Below, in pieces: positions 1 through 9,158 of a stretch of DNA of 64,000 nucleotides; within the stretch, counting starts at the first letter, position 1; each line of letters opens with the position of its first letter. Source of the DNA: an uncultured Asticcacaulis sp. (lineage in GTDB: Bacteria; Pseudomonadota; Alphaproteobacteria; Caulobacterales; Caulobacteraceae). The notes beneath the pieces were generated by a model, which saw only the letters and a list, made by a program, of their open reading frames with translations, ran no database searches and was not told the origin of the DNA. Made by a program: the position numbers and the translations under genes. The stretch covers positions 1 through 64,000 of the forward strand of contig CAKZJB010000083.1 of the NCBI GenBank assembly GCA_936940865.1, read 5' to 3'.

Positions 1-604
1 CCCCGCCATAGTAGCCATCGCCGCCGTTGGCGCCGTCGAACCAGACCTCGTAAATTTTACCGTAGCTGGTCAGCAATTCCCGCAACTGGTTGAAGTAATA
101 CTCGACGTAGGCAGCACGACCGTATTCGGCATGATTGCGGTCCCAGGGCGACAGATAGATTCCGAATTTCAGCCCATGCCGAGCACATGCCTCGGCGACG
201 TCCCGAACGATATCGCCTTTTCCATTCTGGAACGGGCTGTTCCTGATGCAGTGTTCGGTGAAGCGGCTGGGCCAAAGGCAAAAACCGTCATGGTGCTTCG
301 CCGTCAGGATCAGTTGTTTCAGGCCGGCCTTTTTAAAGGTGGTCACAATTTGCCCGGCATCGAAGTCAGAGGGGTCGAAGATCCGTGAATCTTCGTCGCC
401 TTGCCCCCATTCCCGGTCCGTGAACGTATTCACGGTGAAGTGCAAGAAGCCATAAGTTTCAAGCCTATGCCATGCCAGTTGGCGCGGAGACGGGGTGGCC
501 CCGAAGGATTTTGGGCCTGACCGTGCAAATGCAGGTCCCTGCATCGCGGCCGCGCCGAGGCCTGACGCCGTTGCAACGAGAAGAGAACGTCGGCAGGGGG
601 TCAT
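1..604 (-). CDS. Alpha-L-fucosidase, GH29 (3' part cut by window edge)
   Basis: The minus-strand frame from the ATG at 604 runs open to the left edge, giving about 201 residues of an N-terminus. It starts with a twin-arginine type signal ([12 protein letters not shown]), so export is likely. Residues 103-111 read KHHDGFCLW, a hallmark of the GH29 barrel, and residues 188-193 read VWFDGAN, where Asp190 matches the GH29 catalytic nucleophile. GH29 enzymes release alpha-L-fucose from glycans with retention. The acid/base residue lies outside the window. The gene is divergent from the GH43-like gene at 794, with a shared AT-rich promoter region between them. The family call is firm; the substrate is not known. 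Confidence 0.85.
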   Translation of the reverse strand, partial: MTPCRRSLLVATASGLGAAAMQGPAFARSGPKSFGATPSPRQLAWHRLETYGFLHFTVNTFTDREWGQGDEDSRIFDPSDFDAGQIVTTFKKAGLKQLILTAKHHDGFCLWPSRFTEHCIRNSPFQNGKGDIVRDVAEACARHGLKFGIYLSPWDRNHAEYGRAAYVEYYFNQLRELLTSYGKIYEVWFDGANGGDGYYGG

Positions 605-793
605 GTCGTGTCCTTATTAAGGGGTCGCGCTGTCGACAAGGTCTTGTGAGTGATTTGGAATTTATATTACATGTTGTGAGAAAAGTGAAAATATGTTTCA
701 AAATCCCGATCAGAGTGCGGGATCTTCCGTTTGCCCTGCTGGCATCGGGGGGAGGGCGGCCGCGCCCGTAGATGGCAAGGGCGGAGAAATCCA

Positions 794-1753
794 ATGATTG
801 GACGCAGAGTGTTTTTATCGGGCGCCGGATCGCTCGTTGCGACCATAGCCGCGGATGCCACGGCGGCAGCGCCGTCACGATCCTCACGCTATCTGTTCAG
901 CTATTTCAAGAACAAGGACAATGGTGCCGCGGGCGCACGCCTCGCGATCAGTCCCGACGGCCTGCGGTTTGACGCCGTGAGGGGCGGTGAGTCCGTCATT
1001 ACGCCGAGCGACGCCGGCAACCTGATGCGCGACCCCTGTATTGCTTACGATCCCCGCCATGACCGCTATCACATGGTCTGGACCATGGCCTGGGACGGCA
1101 TGTCCATCGGCTATGCCAGTTCTCCGGACCTGATCAAATGGTCGGCCCAGCAGGCCATACCCGTGATGAAAGACTTCCCGACGGTCAGAAACAGTTGGGC
1201 ACCGGAAGTCCACTTTGATGATGCATCGAGGACCTTTATCATCTTCTGGTCCAGTTCCGTTAACAGGGTAACCCCCAATACGCCGCCCGACGGGGAGGGG
1301 AATTACGATCACCGCATCTATTATACGACGACGGACGATTTCATCTCGTTCTCGAAGACAAGGATACTGTTCGATCCCGGGTTTAGCGTAATCGACGCCA
1401 CTTTTGCGCGTCGGGGCGGCAAGCTGTACCTGATTGTCAAGGACGAAAGGATAAGGCCTGAACACAAATATCTGGTATGGGCCGAAGCGGAGACGATGAC
1501 CGGTCCCTTTGGTCCGGTGTCCCCCTCCTTCTCGCCGTCCTGGGTGGAGGGGCCGACCGCGACGCAGATCGGCCGCGACACCGTGGTGTTTTTTGACCGC
1601 TACACCCACAATCGGTACGGCGCCGTGGCCACCCGTGATTTCCGGCATTGGCGCGATATCAGCCACAAGATCAAAATGCCGGCCGAGGCCAGTCATGGGA
1701 CCGTCATCCAGATCCCAGAAAAAACCTATCAAGGGCTGCGAGACTACCTTTAA
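794..1753 (+). CDS. Exported five-bladed propeller glycosidase (GH43-like)
   Basis: 319 residues. The ATG at 794 is chosen because GGAGA lies just upstream and because it opens a Tat-like signal (MIGRRVFLSGAGS). The body shows repeated propeller features of GH43/GH32-type folds: WAPEVHFDD, IYYTTTDDFISF, and VIDATFARRGGKLYLIVKDE, in which Asp, Asp and Glu occupy positions typical of the catalytic acids. The likely role is periplasmic removal of an arabinose, xylose or galactose side chain. It is followed after 47 bp by a second propeller enzyme on the same strand. The exact GH family could be GH43, GH117 or an unassigned relative. Confidence 0.7.
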   Translation: MIGRRVFLSGAGSLVATIAADATAAAPSRSSRYLFSYFKNKDNGAAGARLAISPDGLRFDAVRGGESVITPSDAGNLMRDPCIAYDPRHDRYHMVWTMAWDGMSIGYASSPDLIKWSAQQAIPVMKDFPTVRNSWAPEVHFDDASRTFIIFWSSSVNRVTPNTPPDGEGNYDHRIYYTTTDDFISFSKTRILFDPGFSVIDATFARRGGKLYLIVKDERIRPEHKYLVWAEAETMTGPFGPVSPSFSPSWVEGPTATQIGRDTVVFFDRYTHNRYGAVATRDFRHWRDISHKIKMPAEASHGTVIQIPEKTYQGLRDYL

Positions 1754-1800
1754 CGCGCGCGAGCCCATTTACGAGCTAACTCCCGATAAAGGCACTGTAC

Positions 1801-2844
1801 ATGGTAAAATCGCTCGCTGTCCTCGGTACCCTGCTCCTGTCCCTGCAGGCGACGGCTGCCACAGCGGTACAGCCGGGCATCGCCCCCAAGCCCCTCTATC
1901 GCGATCCGATCGATGACGGGGCCGCCGACGTGTCGCTCATCTATGACCGGGCCGTCCATGACTGGAAAATGTTCTACACCAGCCGCCGGGCAAGGATGAG
2001 GGCAGCCGATCCCAGCGATGTCGCCTGGGTTCACGGCACGCCGATCGGCGTCGCCCGGTCGAAGGACGGTCTGAACTGGCACTATACGGGCACTGCGCGC
2101 TTTCCTGCCGAATGCACGGGCGAGACGTTGTGGGCGCCGGATCTTTTCTACGACAAGGGCATCTACCACATGTGGTTGTCGGTCGTTCCAGGCATCTATC
2201 ATCACTGGGGTGAAGCCGGCGCGACAGCCAGGATCGTTCACCTGACCAGTCCGGATTTGCAGACCTGGTCATGCTCGGACACCGTCGATCTGAAGTCGGA
2301 GCGGGTGATAGACGCCGACGTCTTCAAGGTCGGCGACCATTACAGGCTCTGGTACAAGGACGAGAGACGCGACAGCCGCATATTTGCTGTCGATTCTTAT
2401 GATCTCGTCCAGTGGTTTCCCGAAATCGCGCAGCCAGCCAATGACGAAGATGGCGAAGGTCCGGCCGTCTTCAGGTTCGGCGGATATTACTGGTTGATCT
2501 ACGACGCCTGGCACGGGCTGAGAGTCCTGCGATCCTGCGACGCGCACCATTGGACGGCTCAGGCGGACACTATCCTGCAGACGCCGGGACAGGTCGAGAC
2601 GGATAACGGGCCGGCAAACCATCCCGATATTGTCGTGACCGGTAAGGGCAAGGCGCAGCGCGCCTTCATCTATTACTTCGTCCACCAGTCGAACGCCGCC
2701 GAGGCCAGGACGGACCCCTACTGGCACCAGCGTACGGTCATCCAGGTAGCCGAACTCCATGTGGCCGCCGGGGGGCTGACGGTCTCGCGCGACAGGCCCG
2801 TGCATGCCCGGCTGGGCTTGCCCGCTCCCGGAGAAGGCAAGTAA
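1801..2844 (+). CDS. Secreted glycosidase of the GH43/GH117-like propeller group
   Basis: 347 residues with a clear Sec signal peptide (MVKSLAVLGTLLLSLQATAA). Propeller motifs include LWAPDLFYDKGIYHMW, VIDADVFKVGDHYRLWYKDE and EGPAVFRFGGYYWLIYDAW. The Asp and Glu residues in these blocks resemble the catalytic set of GH43/GH117 enzymes. AAAGG lies about 10 bases before the ATG. It probably forms an operon with the propeller gene upstream and converges on the GH92 gene 12 bp downstream. It resembles its neighbour in fold but not closely in sequence, so it probably acts on a different linkage. Substrate unknown. Confidence 0.65.
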   Translation: MVKSLAVLGTLLLSLQATAATAVQPGIAPKPLYRDPIDDGAADVSLIYDRAVHDWKMFYTSRRARMRAADPSDVAWVHGTPIGVARSKDGLNWHYTGTARFPAECTGETLWAPDLFYDKGIYHMWLSVVPGIYHHWGEAGATARIVHLTSPDLQTWSCSDTVDLKSERVIDADVFKVGDHYRLWYKDERRDSRIFAVDSYDLVQWFPEIAQPANDEDGEGPAVFRFGGYYWLIYDAWHGLRVLRSCDAHHWTAQADTILQTPGQVETDNGPANHPDIVVTGKGKAQRAFIYYFVHQSNAAEARTDPYWHQRTVIQVAELHVAAGGLTVSRDRPVHARLGLPAPGEGK

Positions 2845-2856
2845 GCCTGCCGGCTG

Positions 2857-5175
2857 TCAGAGCCATCGGAACGACGGCGGCCGATCGGCCGGGCCTGAGC
2901 CGAAGGCCGGGTTCGGCACGTCCGACATGGTGAAGCGCAGGGTGCCGCCGCCCATCAGCTGGGCGTGGCTGATCCACGATTTCGTGTACGGCTTGCCGTT
3001 CCATGTGACGCCCTTGATGTAGACGTGGGCGTCGTCGACGCCTTCGGCCAGGATGGTCAGGCTCTTGCCGCCTGGCAGCTTGATTTCGGCCTTCGGGAAC
3101 AAAGGCGAGCCGAAGACATAGACGGTGCTGACCGGATCTACGGGATAGAAGCCCAGCGCGCTCATGATGTACCAGGCGCTCATCTGGCCGCAGTCCTCGT
3201 TGCCCGCCAGGCCGTCGGGTTCGGCGCGGTATTGCGATTTCAGCAGCATGCGGATCCGCGCCTGGGTTTTGTGGTGGGCGCCGCAATAGGCGTAAAGATA
3301 AGCGATATGGTGGCTGGGCTCGTTGCCGTGGATGTACTGGCCGATCAGCCCGGACATGTCGGGCGGGGCCTCCGGTGGCAGATCGCTGGGCGCGTTGAAC
3401 AGGGCGTCGAGCTTGGCCTCGAACGCCGCATCGCCGCCGAACTGGGCGATGTGGCCATAGACATCGTGCTGGTTCAGGAATGTCGCCTGCCAGGAATTGC
3501 TTTCGGTATAGTCCCACCAGACCGTCGGGTTGTGGCCCATGCCGCGCGGATCGAACGGCTCGGCCCAGGTGCCGTCGGGCAGGCGCGGACGGACGAACTG
3601 CATTTTCGCGTCGAAGACGTTTCTATAATTCTTCGAGCGGGCGCGTAAGGATTCCGCCGAGGCGGCATCGCCGGCGGCGTCGGCGATGCGCGCCATGGCC
3701 CAGTCGTCATAGGCATATTCGAGGGTTTTGCTAACCGACTGGTCCTCGAGATCGCAGGGGATGTAGCCGCGCGTACGATAGTCGACCAGGCCTTGCGCGG
3801 GGCGTTCGAAGGCCACGGGCTTGTAGACCGCCCAGGCCTTCTTCGCATCGATGCCCGGCAGGCCCTTTTGCAAAGCTTCGGCGATGACGGGCGCCGAATG
3901 CCAGCCGATCATGCAGTGGGTCTCGATCCCCTGCAGCGGCCAGATGCACGGCCCGTCCGGGCTTTCATAGCCCATGTCGATCAGGTTGCGCGCAAAGCCG
4001 GCGGCGCGGTCGGGCGCGATGAGCGTCATCAGCGGATGCCAGGCACGGTAGGTGTCCCACAGGCTGTAGGTCGAATAGTTGTCCTGGCCCTGGGGCAGGT
4101 GATGGACGTCGGTATCCATGCCGCGGTAGCGGCCGTCGGCGTCGCTGAACAGGGTCGGCGCCATATGCGCATGATACAGCGCCGTATAGAAGATTTTGCG
4201 GTCGGTGTCGGATGGCGTCTCGACGCGGATACGCGCCAGCTCGGCGTCCCAGGCGGAAATAGCCGCGGCGCGCACGCCGTCGAAATCGAAACCCGGGACG
4301 TCGGCCGCGAGGTTGGCGATGGCGCCGTCTATATCGACCGCCGAAAGCCCGACCTTGACCAGCAAGGGCGCGTCGAGCGCGCCGAAGTCGAAGACCGCCT
4401 TCAGCGCGGCGCCGTCGATCATGGTCGTGCCGGCCTCGGCCGGGCGGTCGTTGCTGTAGAACCGGGCTGTTGTCACCGGCTTCGACAGCCTGAGCGCGAA
4501 ATGGATGACGCGGCCGCTGGCCCATTGCATGACGCGGCGCGAACCGACCAGGGTGTCGTTGCCGATCAGCTTCAGGTGGGCGTCCGCGACCTGGCAGAGG
4601 GTGGCCTCATTGCCCTGGCTGCCGTGGCGCCAGTCGATCAGCAGGCGCGCCGGCTGGCCGGCCGGGAAGGTATAGCGATGGACGCCCGCCCGCCTGGTCG
4701 CCGTCAGTTCGCAGCGGATTCCGGAGTCGAGGTCGAGCCGGTAGTAGCCCGGAACCGCTGTTTCTTTCGCGTGGTCCAGATGGACCCGGTGGCTGTTTTC
4801 GGGGGCCCCGAGCGTGCCGGGGTTCAGATGCACGTCGCCGGTGAACGGCATGACCAGCAGGTCCATCAGGTCGCCCACGCCGGTGCCGGACAAGTGGGTA
4901 TGCGAAAAACCGAGCAGGGTCGTGTCGGCATAGTAATAGCCCGACGAGGCATCCCAGCGGGCATTATCGGTGTCCGGGCTCAACTGGACCATACCGAAGG
5001 GGACGGAGGCGCCGGGATAGACGTGGCCGTGGCCGCCGGTGCCGATCATCGGATCGACCTGGCCGGTCAGCGAGCGGGGCGCTGTCGGGGCAGCCTGTCG
5101 CGCTATGGCTTTTGAGGCGAAGGCAGCGATACCCGTGGCGGCGGCGGAGGCGAGCAGACGGCGGCGTGAGAGCAT
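2857..5175 (-). CDS. Alpha-1,2-mannosidase, GH92
   Basis: 772 residues, the usual GH92 length. A Tat signal (MLSRRRLLASAAATG) precedes the family N-terminus with VDPMIGTGGHGHVYPGASVPFG and then GFSHTHLSGTG. The C-terminal alpha-barrel has the family signatures NEDCGQMSAWY and GYESPDGP. GH92 enzymes are calcium-dependent inverting exo-alpha-mannosidases acting on alpha-1,2/1,3/1,4/1,6 mannosides of N-glycans and yeast mannan. It lies upstream of the GH4 gene region but is transcribed separately from a 141-bp gap. Together with GH125 at 13.9 kb it makes mannose-rich glycans the best guess for the locus substrate. Confidence 0.93.
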   Translation of the reverse strand: MLSRRRLLASAAATGIAAFASKAIARQAAPTAPRSLTGQVDPMIGTGGHGHVYPGASVPFGMVQLSPDTDNARWDASSGYYYADTTLLGFSHTHLSGTGVGDLMDLLVMPFTGDVHLNPGTLGAPENSHRVHLDHAKETAVPGYYRLDLDSGIRCELTATRRAGVHRYTFPAGQPARLLIDWRHGSQGNEATLCQVADAHLKLIGNDTLVGSRRVMQWASGRVIHFALRLSKPVTTARFYSNDRPAEAGTTMIDGAALKAVFDFGALDAPLLVKVGLSAVDIDGAIANLAADVPGFDFDGVRAAAISAWDAELARIRVETPSDTDRKIFYTALYHAHMAPTLFSDADGRYRGMDTDVHHLPQGQDNYSTYSLWDTYRAWHPLMTLIAPDRAAGFARNLIDMGYESPDGPCIWPLQGIETHCMIGWHSAPVIAEALQKGLPGIDAKKAWAVYKPVAFERPAQGLVDYRTRGYIPCDLEDQSVSKTLEYAYDDWAMARIADAAGDAASAESLRARSKNYRNVFDAKMQFVRPRLPDGTWAEPFDPRGMGHNPTVWWDYTESNSWQATFLNQHDVYGHIAQFGGDAAFEAKLDALFNAPSDLPPEAPPDMSGLIGQYIHGNEPSHHIAYLYAYCGAHHKTQARIRMLLKSQYRAEPDGLAGNEDCGQMSAWYIMSALGFYPVDPVSTVYVFGSPLFPKAEIKLPGGKSLTILAEGVDDAHVYIKGVTWNGKPYTKSWISHAQLMGGGTLRFTMSDVPNPAFGSGPADRPPSFRWL

Positions 5176-5316
5176 GACGTATCCCTGTCGTTTTGATTAT
5201 GTCTGAATTCAGTGTTGCTGGGCTGCAAAGGCACGCGAGCTGACTCCAGGTCACTGGTCGGTCGCGTACATGTTCCTCATATGCGAAATGGTCGGAAATT
5301 GTCTTGTGTCAGGCTT

Positions 5317-6705
5317 TCAGCAGTGGATGCAGGTCGGATCGAGGAGGTCGCGCAGCAGCGGGTCCGAGGCTTCCCAATCCTGGATTGCGGGATGCAGCAG
5401 GAACGCCTTTCGGGCGACCAGGCGAGCAAACGGATCGGCCGGGAGGGCGCGGGCGGCCTTGATGGCCGCGCGCTCATAGGCCTTGATCGCCGTGACCAGT
5501 CCGCGTGTTTCGTCCGGCAGGCGCCCCAAGGCTTCCGGAACGATGCCGGCACGGCTGATCTGGCAGGCGGTCTCGATGACGTCGTTGTCGTCGAGGTCGG
5601 AAATCGTGCCGCGATTGCGCGTATTGACGATGATTCGCGATGGCGTATCCGAGCTGAGGGCGCGAATCACGTCCATGGCGATGACGTGATAGCCACTGGC
5701 GACGCGGAAGGGGTCCATGTCGAAGGTGGCGTCGGGATCGAAGGCCGAGCCGCCGTGGCCTTCGAGGCGCATATAGGACCCCGAGCGGCGGTTGAGGTAG
5801 GCGGCGTAGGCGTCGACTGCCAGGCCGGGATCGTTGGCCCGCAGATGGCCATCGAGGGTCTTCAGCAGGTCCTCGTTGAGCTTTTCGACTTCCGAACCGC
5901 GGCTGCCGCCGTGCGTTACCTGGTTTTCCAGCGCCTTGCGCCGGCAATAGTAGAAATAAAGATACTCGGTCGGAATCAGGCCGAGTTGCCGGATCATGTC
6001 GGGATCGAACAGGGGCACCGTATAGGCGGCCGCCAGCAGCCGGTCGTCGTTCAGCACGCCCTCCGTAACATCGCGGCCGTCGACGCTGATCTTGCGAATC
6101 CATCCCAGGTGGTTGAGGCCGACATATTCGCAGTGAACGCGGTCGGCCGACACGTCGAGCGCCCGTGTCAGGTTGTGGATCAGCTCGGTCGGCGTGTCGC
6201 AGATGCCGACGATCTTCGCGTTCGTATGGGTCGAGACGGCCTGGGTGACAAGGCCGGCCGGATTGGTGAAGGACACCATCCAGGCCTCGGGATTGAGCTT
6301 CGCGACAAGATTTGCCTGCTCCAGCACGATCGGCACCGTGCGCAGCGCCATGGCCGCGCCCGCCGGGCCCGTCGTCTCCTGGCCGGGATAGCCGTTCCTG
6401 ATCGAGGCCAGTTCGTCGGCGGCGCGTGAGCGGATGCCCCCGACGCGGATAGAATGCATGATGAAGGCGCAGCCTTCGATGGCCTCTTCGATGCGTTTGG
6501 CGACCGATATCCTTAAGGGGCCGTCCTCGCGCGCCACGATGGCGCGGCCGAGAGACGCCATCAACTCGGCCCGCTGCGTGTCGGGGTCGTAGAGCACCAT
6601 CTCGGCGATGCCGAGCGATTTTGCCAGTTCGTTGATGCCGAAGATGACCAGCGGCGTGCGGATGCCGCCGCCGCCGATGAGCGAAACCTTGAGGGAGGAG
6701 GTCAT
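5317..6705 (-). CDS. NAD-dependent glycosidase, GH4
   Basis: 462 residues, cytoplasmic (no signal). The N-terminal Rossmann motif reads SLIGGGGIRTPLV; NPAGLVTQAV and IVGICDTPTE are the GH4 metal and substrate motifs, with the Cys of GICDTP expected to bind Mn2+. GH4 enzymes use NAD+ for a redox-assisted elimination and often act on 6-phospho-glycosides, but some act on unphosphorylated sugars. The gene starts 2 bp after the stop of the PfkB kinase gene, with GGGAGGAGG as ribosome site, so it is the third gene of a permease-kinase-hydrolase operon. Confidence 0.88.
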   Translation of the reverse strand: MTSSLKVSLIGGGGIRTPLVIFGINELAKSLGIAEMVLYDPDTQRAELMASLGRAIVAREDGPLRISVAKRIEEAIEGCAFIMHSIRVGGIRSRAADELASIRNGYPGQETTGPAGAAMALRTVPIVLEQANLVAKLNPEAWMVSFTNPAGLVTQAVSTHTNAKIVGICDTPTELIHNLTRALDVSADRVHCEYVGLNHLGWIRKISVDGRDVTEGVLNDDRLLAAAYTVPLFDPDMIRQLGLIPTEYLYFYYCRRKALENQVTHGGSRGSEVEKLNEDLLKTLDGHLRANDPGLAVDAYAAYLNRRSGSYMRLEGHGGSAFDPDATFDMDPFRVASGYHVIAMDVIRALSSDTPSRIIVNTRNRGTISDLDDNDVIETACQISRAGIVPEALGRLPDETRGLVTAIKAYERAAIKAARALPADPFARLVARKAFLLHPAIQDWEASDPLLRDLLDPTCIHC

Positions 6706-6707
6706 GA

Positions 6708-7622
6708 CTATATCCTGATGTCTTCGCGGCCTGGCAGGGCATCAAGCGCCCCGGCCACGCGGGTGGAAAGCGCGCCTACAATGCAGGCGCGGCGTAATCT
6801 CTCTTCGGGTGAGACGCCGTCGAGCAGGGCGTCGATAAAGCCGGCGTCGAAGGCGTCGCCGGCGCCGGTCGTGTCTATGGCCTCGACCTTGGGCGGGCGG
6901 GCATGGATGCGCTGTCCGGACACTTCGGTGGCCGCGCCGCGCGCACCCTGTTTGAACATGGGGTTTTTCAAATCCTGTGCGCGGGCCTGGGCGAAAAAGG
7001 CGTCTTCATCCCGGCTGCCGCACCACAGCTCGGCTTCCTTTTCGTTGGGCAGGAAATGGTCGATGGCGGTCAAGGTCGCGGTGTTGGCAGGGTCCGCCAG
7101 CCACTGCGGCTGGTAACCGACATCGAGCGAGGTCGTGCAGCCGGCGGAGGCGAGAATGGGCAGGATGTGCGCGGCGACGGCTGGCGCCAGCGGCAGGGCG
7201 ATATGGACGTGCCGTGCCGCCGTCATGTCGGCTATGGCTCCCGCGGACAACAGCAGATCCGGCAGGCTCCTGTTGACACCGACGTGGGTAAAGAAGGAGC
7301 GGTCCTGGCGGGTGGATACGCTGACCGTCACGCCGGTCGAACCGCTCGTCGTCACGCGCAAACCTTCGGCGCCAAGGCCGAACTGGCCGAGGCGGGCGGT
7401 AATCCAGGCCGCATCGGCCGCGCCGATCAGGCCGAGCAGCTTGACCGACCGCTCAAGCTTCGCCAGGCCGCAGGCGGTCGTGGCCGCGCCGCCGCCGACT
7501 TCGCGGGTATAGGCATCCGTCGTGACCTCTTCGCCGGGGCCGGGCCAGGCGGCAAAACCGGAAAAGACATGGTCGATATAGATTTCGCCGACGACCACGA
7601 CGTCACAAGTCTTGACGGTCAT
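6708..7622 (-). CDS. PfkB/ribokinase-family sugar kinase
   Basis: 304 residues from the ATG at 7622, which overlaps the stop of the upstream permease by 4 bp (ATGA). The N-terminal motif VGGGAATTACGLAKL and the C-terminal DTTGAGDAFDAGF block (anion hole and catalytic Asp) define the PfkB family. It phosphorylates a sugar or sugar derivative using ATP. Its place between a permease and a GH4 glycosidase suggests it phosphorylates an imported sugar or disaccharide before or after cleavage. A sugar specificity cannot be read from the sequence. Confidence 0.87.
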   Translation of the reverse strand: MTVKTCDVVVVGEIYIDHVFSGFAAWPGPGEEVTTDAYTREVGGGAATTACGLAKLERSVKLLGLIGAADAAWITARLGQFGLGAEGLRVTTSGSTGVTVSVSTRQDRSFFTHVGVNRSLPDLLLSAGAIADMTAARHVHIALPLAPAVAAHILPILASAGCTTSLDVGYQPQWLADPANTATLTAIDHFLPNEKEAELWCGSRDEDAFFAQARAQDLKNPMFKQGARGAATEVSGQRIHARPPKVEAIDTTGAGDAFDAGFIDALLDGVSPEERLRRACIVGALSTRVAGALDALPGREDIRI

Positions 7623-9001
7623 TGTACGGTCTCCGGCACGGGTGCGAACGGCCATTCGCGGCGGCGCCAGGCCATGGCGATATAGACCAGGCTGCCGGCG
7701 ACGAAGACGCCGATGCCGAGCGCGATATAGACCGGCTTGCTGGTCGTCAGGATATAGATCCAGCCGGCCAGCGACAGCAGGGCGGGCAGGGGGAAGAGGG
7801 GCATCCGGTAGGGCATGCCGATCGACTTGAGATAGTTGCGCCGGACAATGACGCCGATGCATTGCAGGCTGTACTGGAACAGGGTCTGCACCACGATCAG
7901 CACCGAAATCAGGGCGTCGAGCTTGACCAGGCAGCACACCGCCGACAGCACGCCCATGAAGATCAGCGACACGGTCGGAAAATGCCCCTTGGGATGGATA
8001 GCGGCAAAAGGCTTGAAGAAGAGGCCTTCGGTAGCGGCGGCAAACGGCACGCGCGAATAGCCGAGGAGCACGACATAGATCGATCCCCAGCCGGCGATCA
8101 TGATCAGGACGGCGACGGCTATGCCGCCGGGGCGGCCGTAAAGGGCGTGCATGAAGTCGGCGACGACCGCCGTGGAGCTGCCGATCTGGCGCCAGGGCAG
8201 GGTGCCCATGATCGACAGGTTCAAACCGAGATAGAGGATCATGATCAATAGGATCGCGCCCAGGATCGAGGCCGGGATGACGCGCTGGGGCGTCTTCACC
8301 TCGCCGCCGATCTGGCAGATGTTGGAATAGCCGCCGTAGTCGTAGACGGCGATCAGCGTCGCCGAGCCAAGCCCCGCAAAGAAGCCGGCGTTCAGGCTGA
8401 AGGCGTTTGGCGGAAAGTCGAAGGCGCGGCGGGCGTCGAAATGGCTGGCGCCCGAAACGATGATCCAGATGAAGGCGCCGATGACGATGACCGTGGTCAC
8501 GATCGAAATGACCTGGACGGAACGGATATTGCGATAGAGCAGGGCCGTATTGACCAGGCACAAAAGTGCGGCCAGGCCGACCAGGGTCCAGTGGCCGAGC
8601 GCCGGAAAGATGTAGCTCAGATAGTTGGTGAAGCCGACCGCGCCGGCGGCGACGTTGAGCGGCCCGTTGAGCAGGGTCTGCCAAAGGAACAAAAAGGCGA
8701 AGAGCTTGCCGAGGCTTCGCTCGCCGAACAGGCGGCGCAGGAACGCATAAGAGCCGCCGGAATGCGGCATGGCTGCGCCGAGCTCGGCCCAGACAAAGCC
8801 GTCGCACAGGGAAATGAAGGCGCCCAGCACCCAGCCGGCCAGGGCCTGCGGCCCGCCCATGGCGGTCAGCGCCAGGGGAATGGTGATGAAGGGCCCGATG
8901 CCCACCATGTTGAGGATATTGGCGGAAAGACCCCCCCACAGCCCCACGGCGCGGTCGGGCGCGGGCGCTTCGGGAGCGGAATGAGAAGGCGCAGCCGACA
9001 T
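7619..9001 (-). CDS. APC-superfamily inner-membrane permease
   Basis: 460 residues from the ATG at 9001, preceded by AGGAGA; an upstream ATG at 9115 would add a non-conserved stretch. About twelve hydrophobic segments are visible. The first contains NMVGIGPFITIPLAL, the APC helix-1 motif G-(I/V)-G-x-F. APC proteins import amino acids, amines or related small solutes by H+ or Na+ symport. Here it is translationally coupled to PfkB and GH4 genes, so an amino-sugar or sugar conjugate is a reasonable inference but not shown. Confidence 0.8.
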   Translation of the reverse strand: MSAAPSHSAPEAPAPDRAVGLWGGLSANILNMVGIGPFITIPLALTAMGGPQALAGWVLGAFISLCDGFVWAELGAAMPHSGGSYAFLRRLFGERSLGKLFAFLFLWQTLLNGPLNVAAGAVGFTNYLSYIFPALGHWTLVGLAALLCLVNTALLYRNIRSVQVISIVTTVIVIGAFIWIIVSGASHFDARRAFDFPPNAFSLNAGFFAGLGSATLIAVYDYGGYSNICQIGGEVKTPQRVIPASILGAILLIMILYLGLNLSIMGTLPWRQIGSSTAVVADFMHALYGRPGGIAVAVLIMIAGWGSIYVVLLGYSRVPFAAATEGLFFKPFAAIHPKGHFPTVSLIFMGVLSAVCCLVKLDALISVLIVVQTLFQYSLQCIGVIVRRNYLKSIGMPYRMPLFPLPALLSLAGWIYILTTSKPVYIALGIGVFVAGSLVYIAMAWRRREWPFAPVPETVQ

Positions 9002-9158
9002 GCGGGCGGTCTCCTGGACGCGAGCTATGATGGGAACGCTACATTCGGTCACGACGGTACCGACGGCTTTCAAGATGGATAAACAAAATTGAAATATCAA
9101 TTGCAAAAATATCAAATTTGGAAAATATATTTCCTATAAAAACTCGGGAGGCGCGGAC
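9002..9158. promoter_or_regulatory. AT-rich divergent promoter region with palindrome
   Basis: The 157 bp between the permease and the GH2 gene are much richer in A+T than the flanks. They contain the 15-bp palindrome GGAAAATATATTTCC at 9120-9134 and the inverted repeat TTGAAATATCAA at 9090-9101. The octamer ATTTGGAA (9116-9123) also occurs before the genes at 794 and 15,400. A local repressor or activator site is likely; the protein is not identified in the window. Confidence 0.4.
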
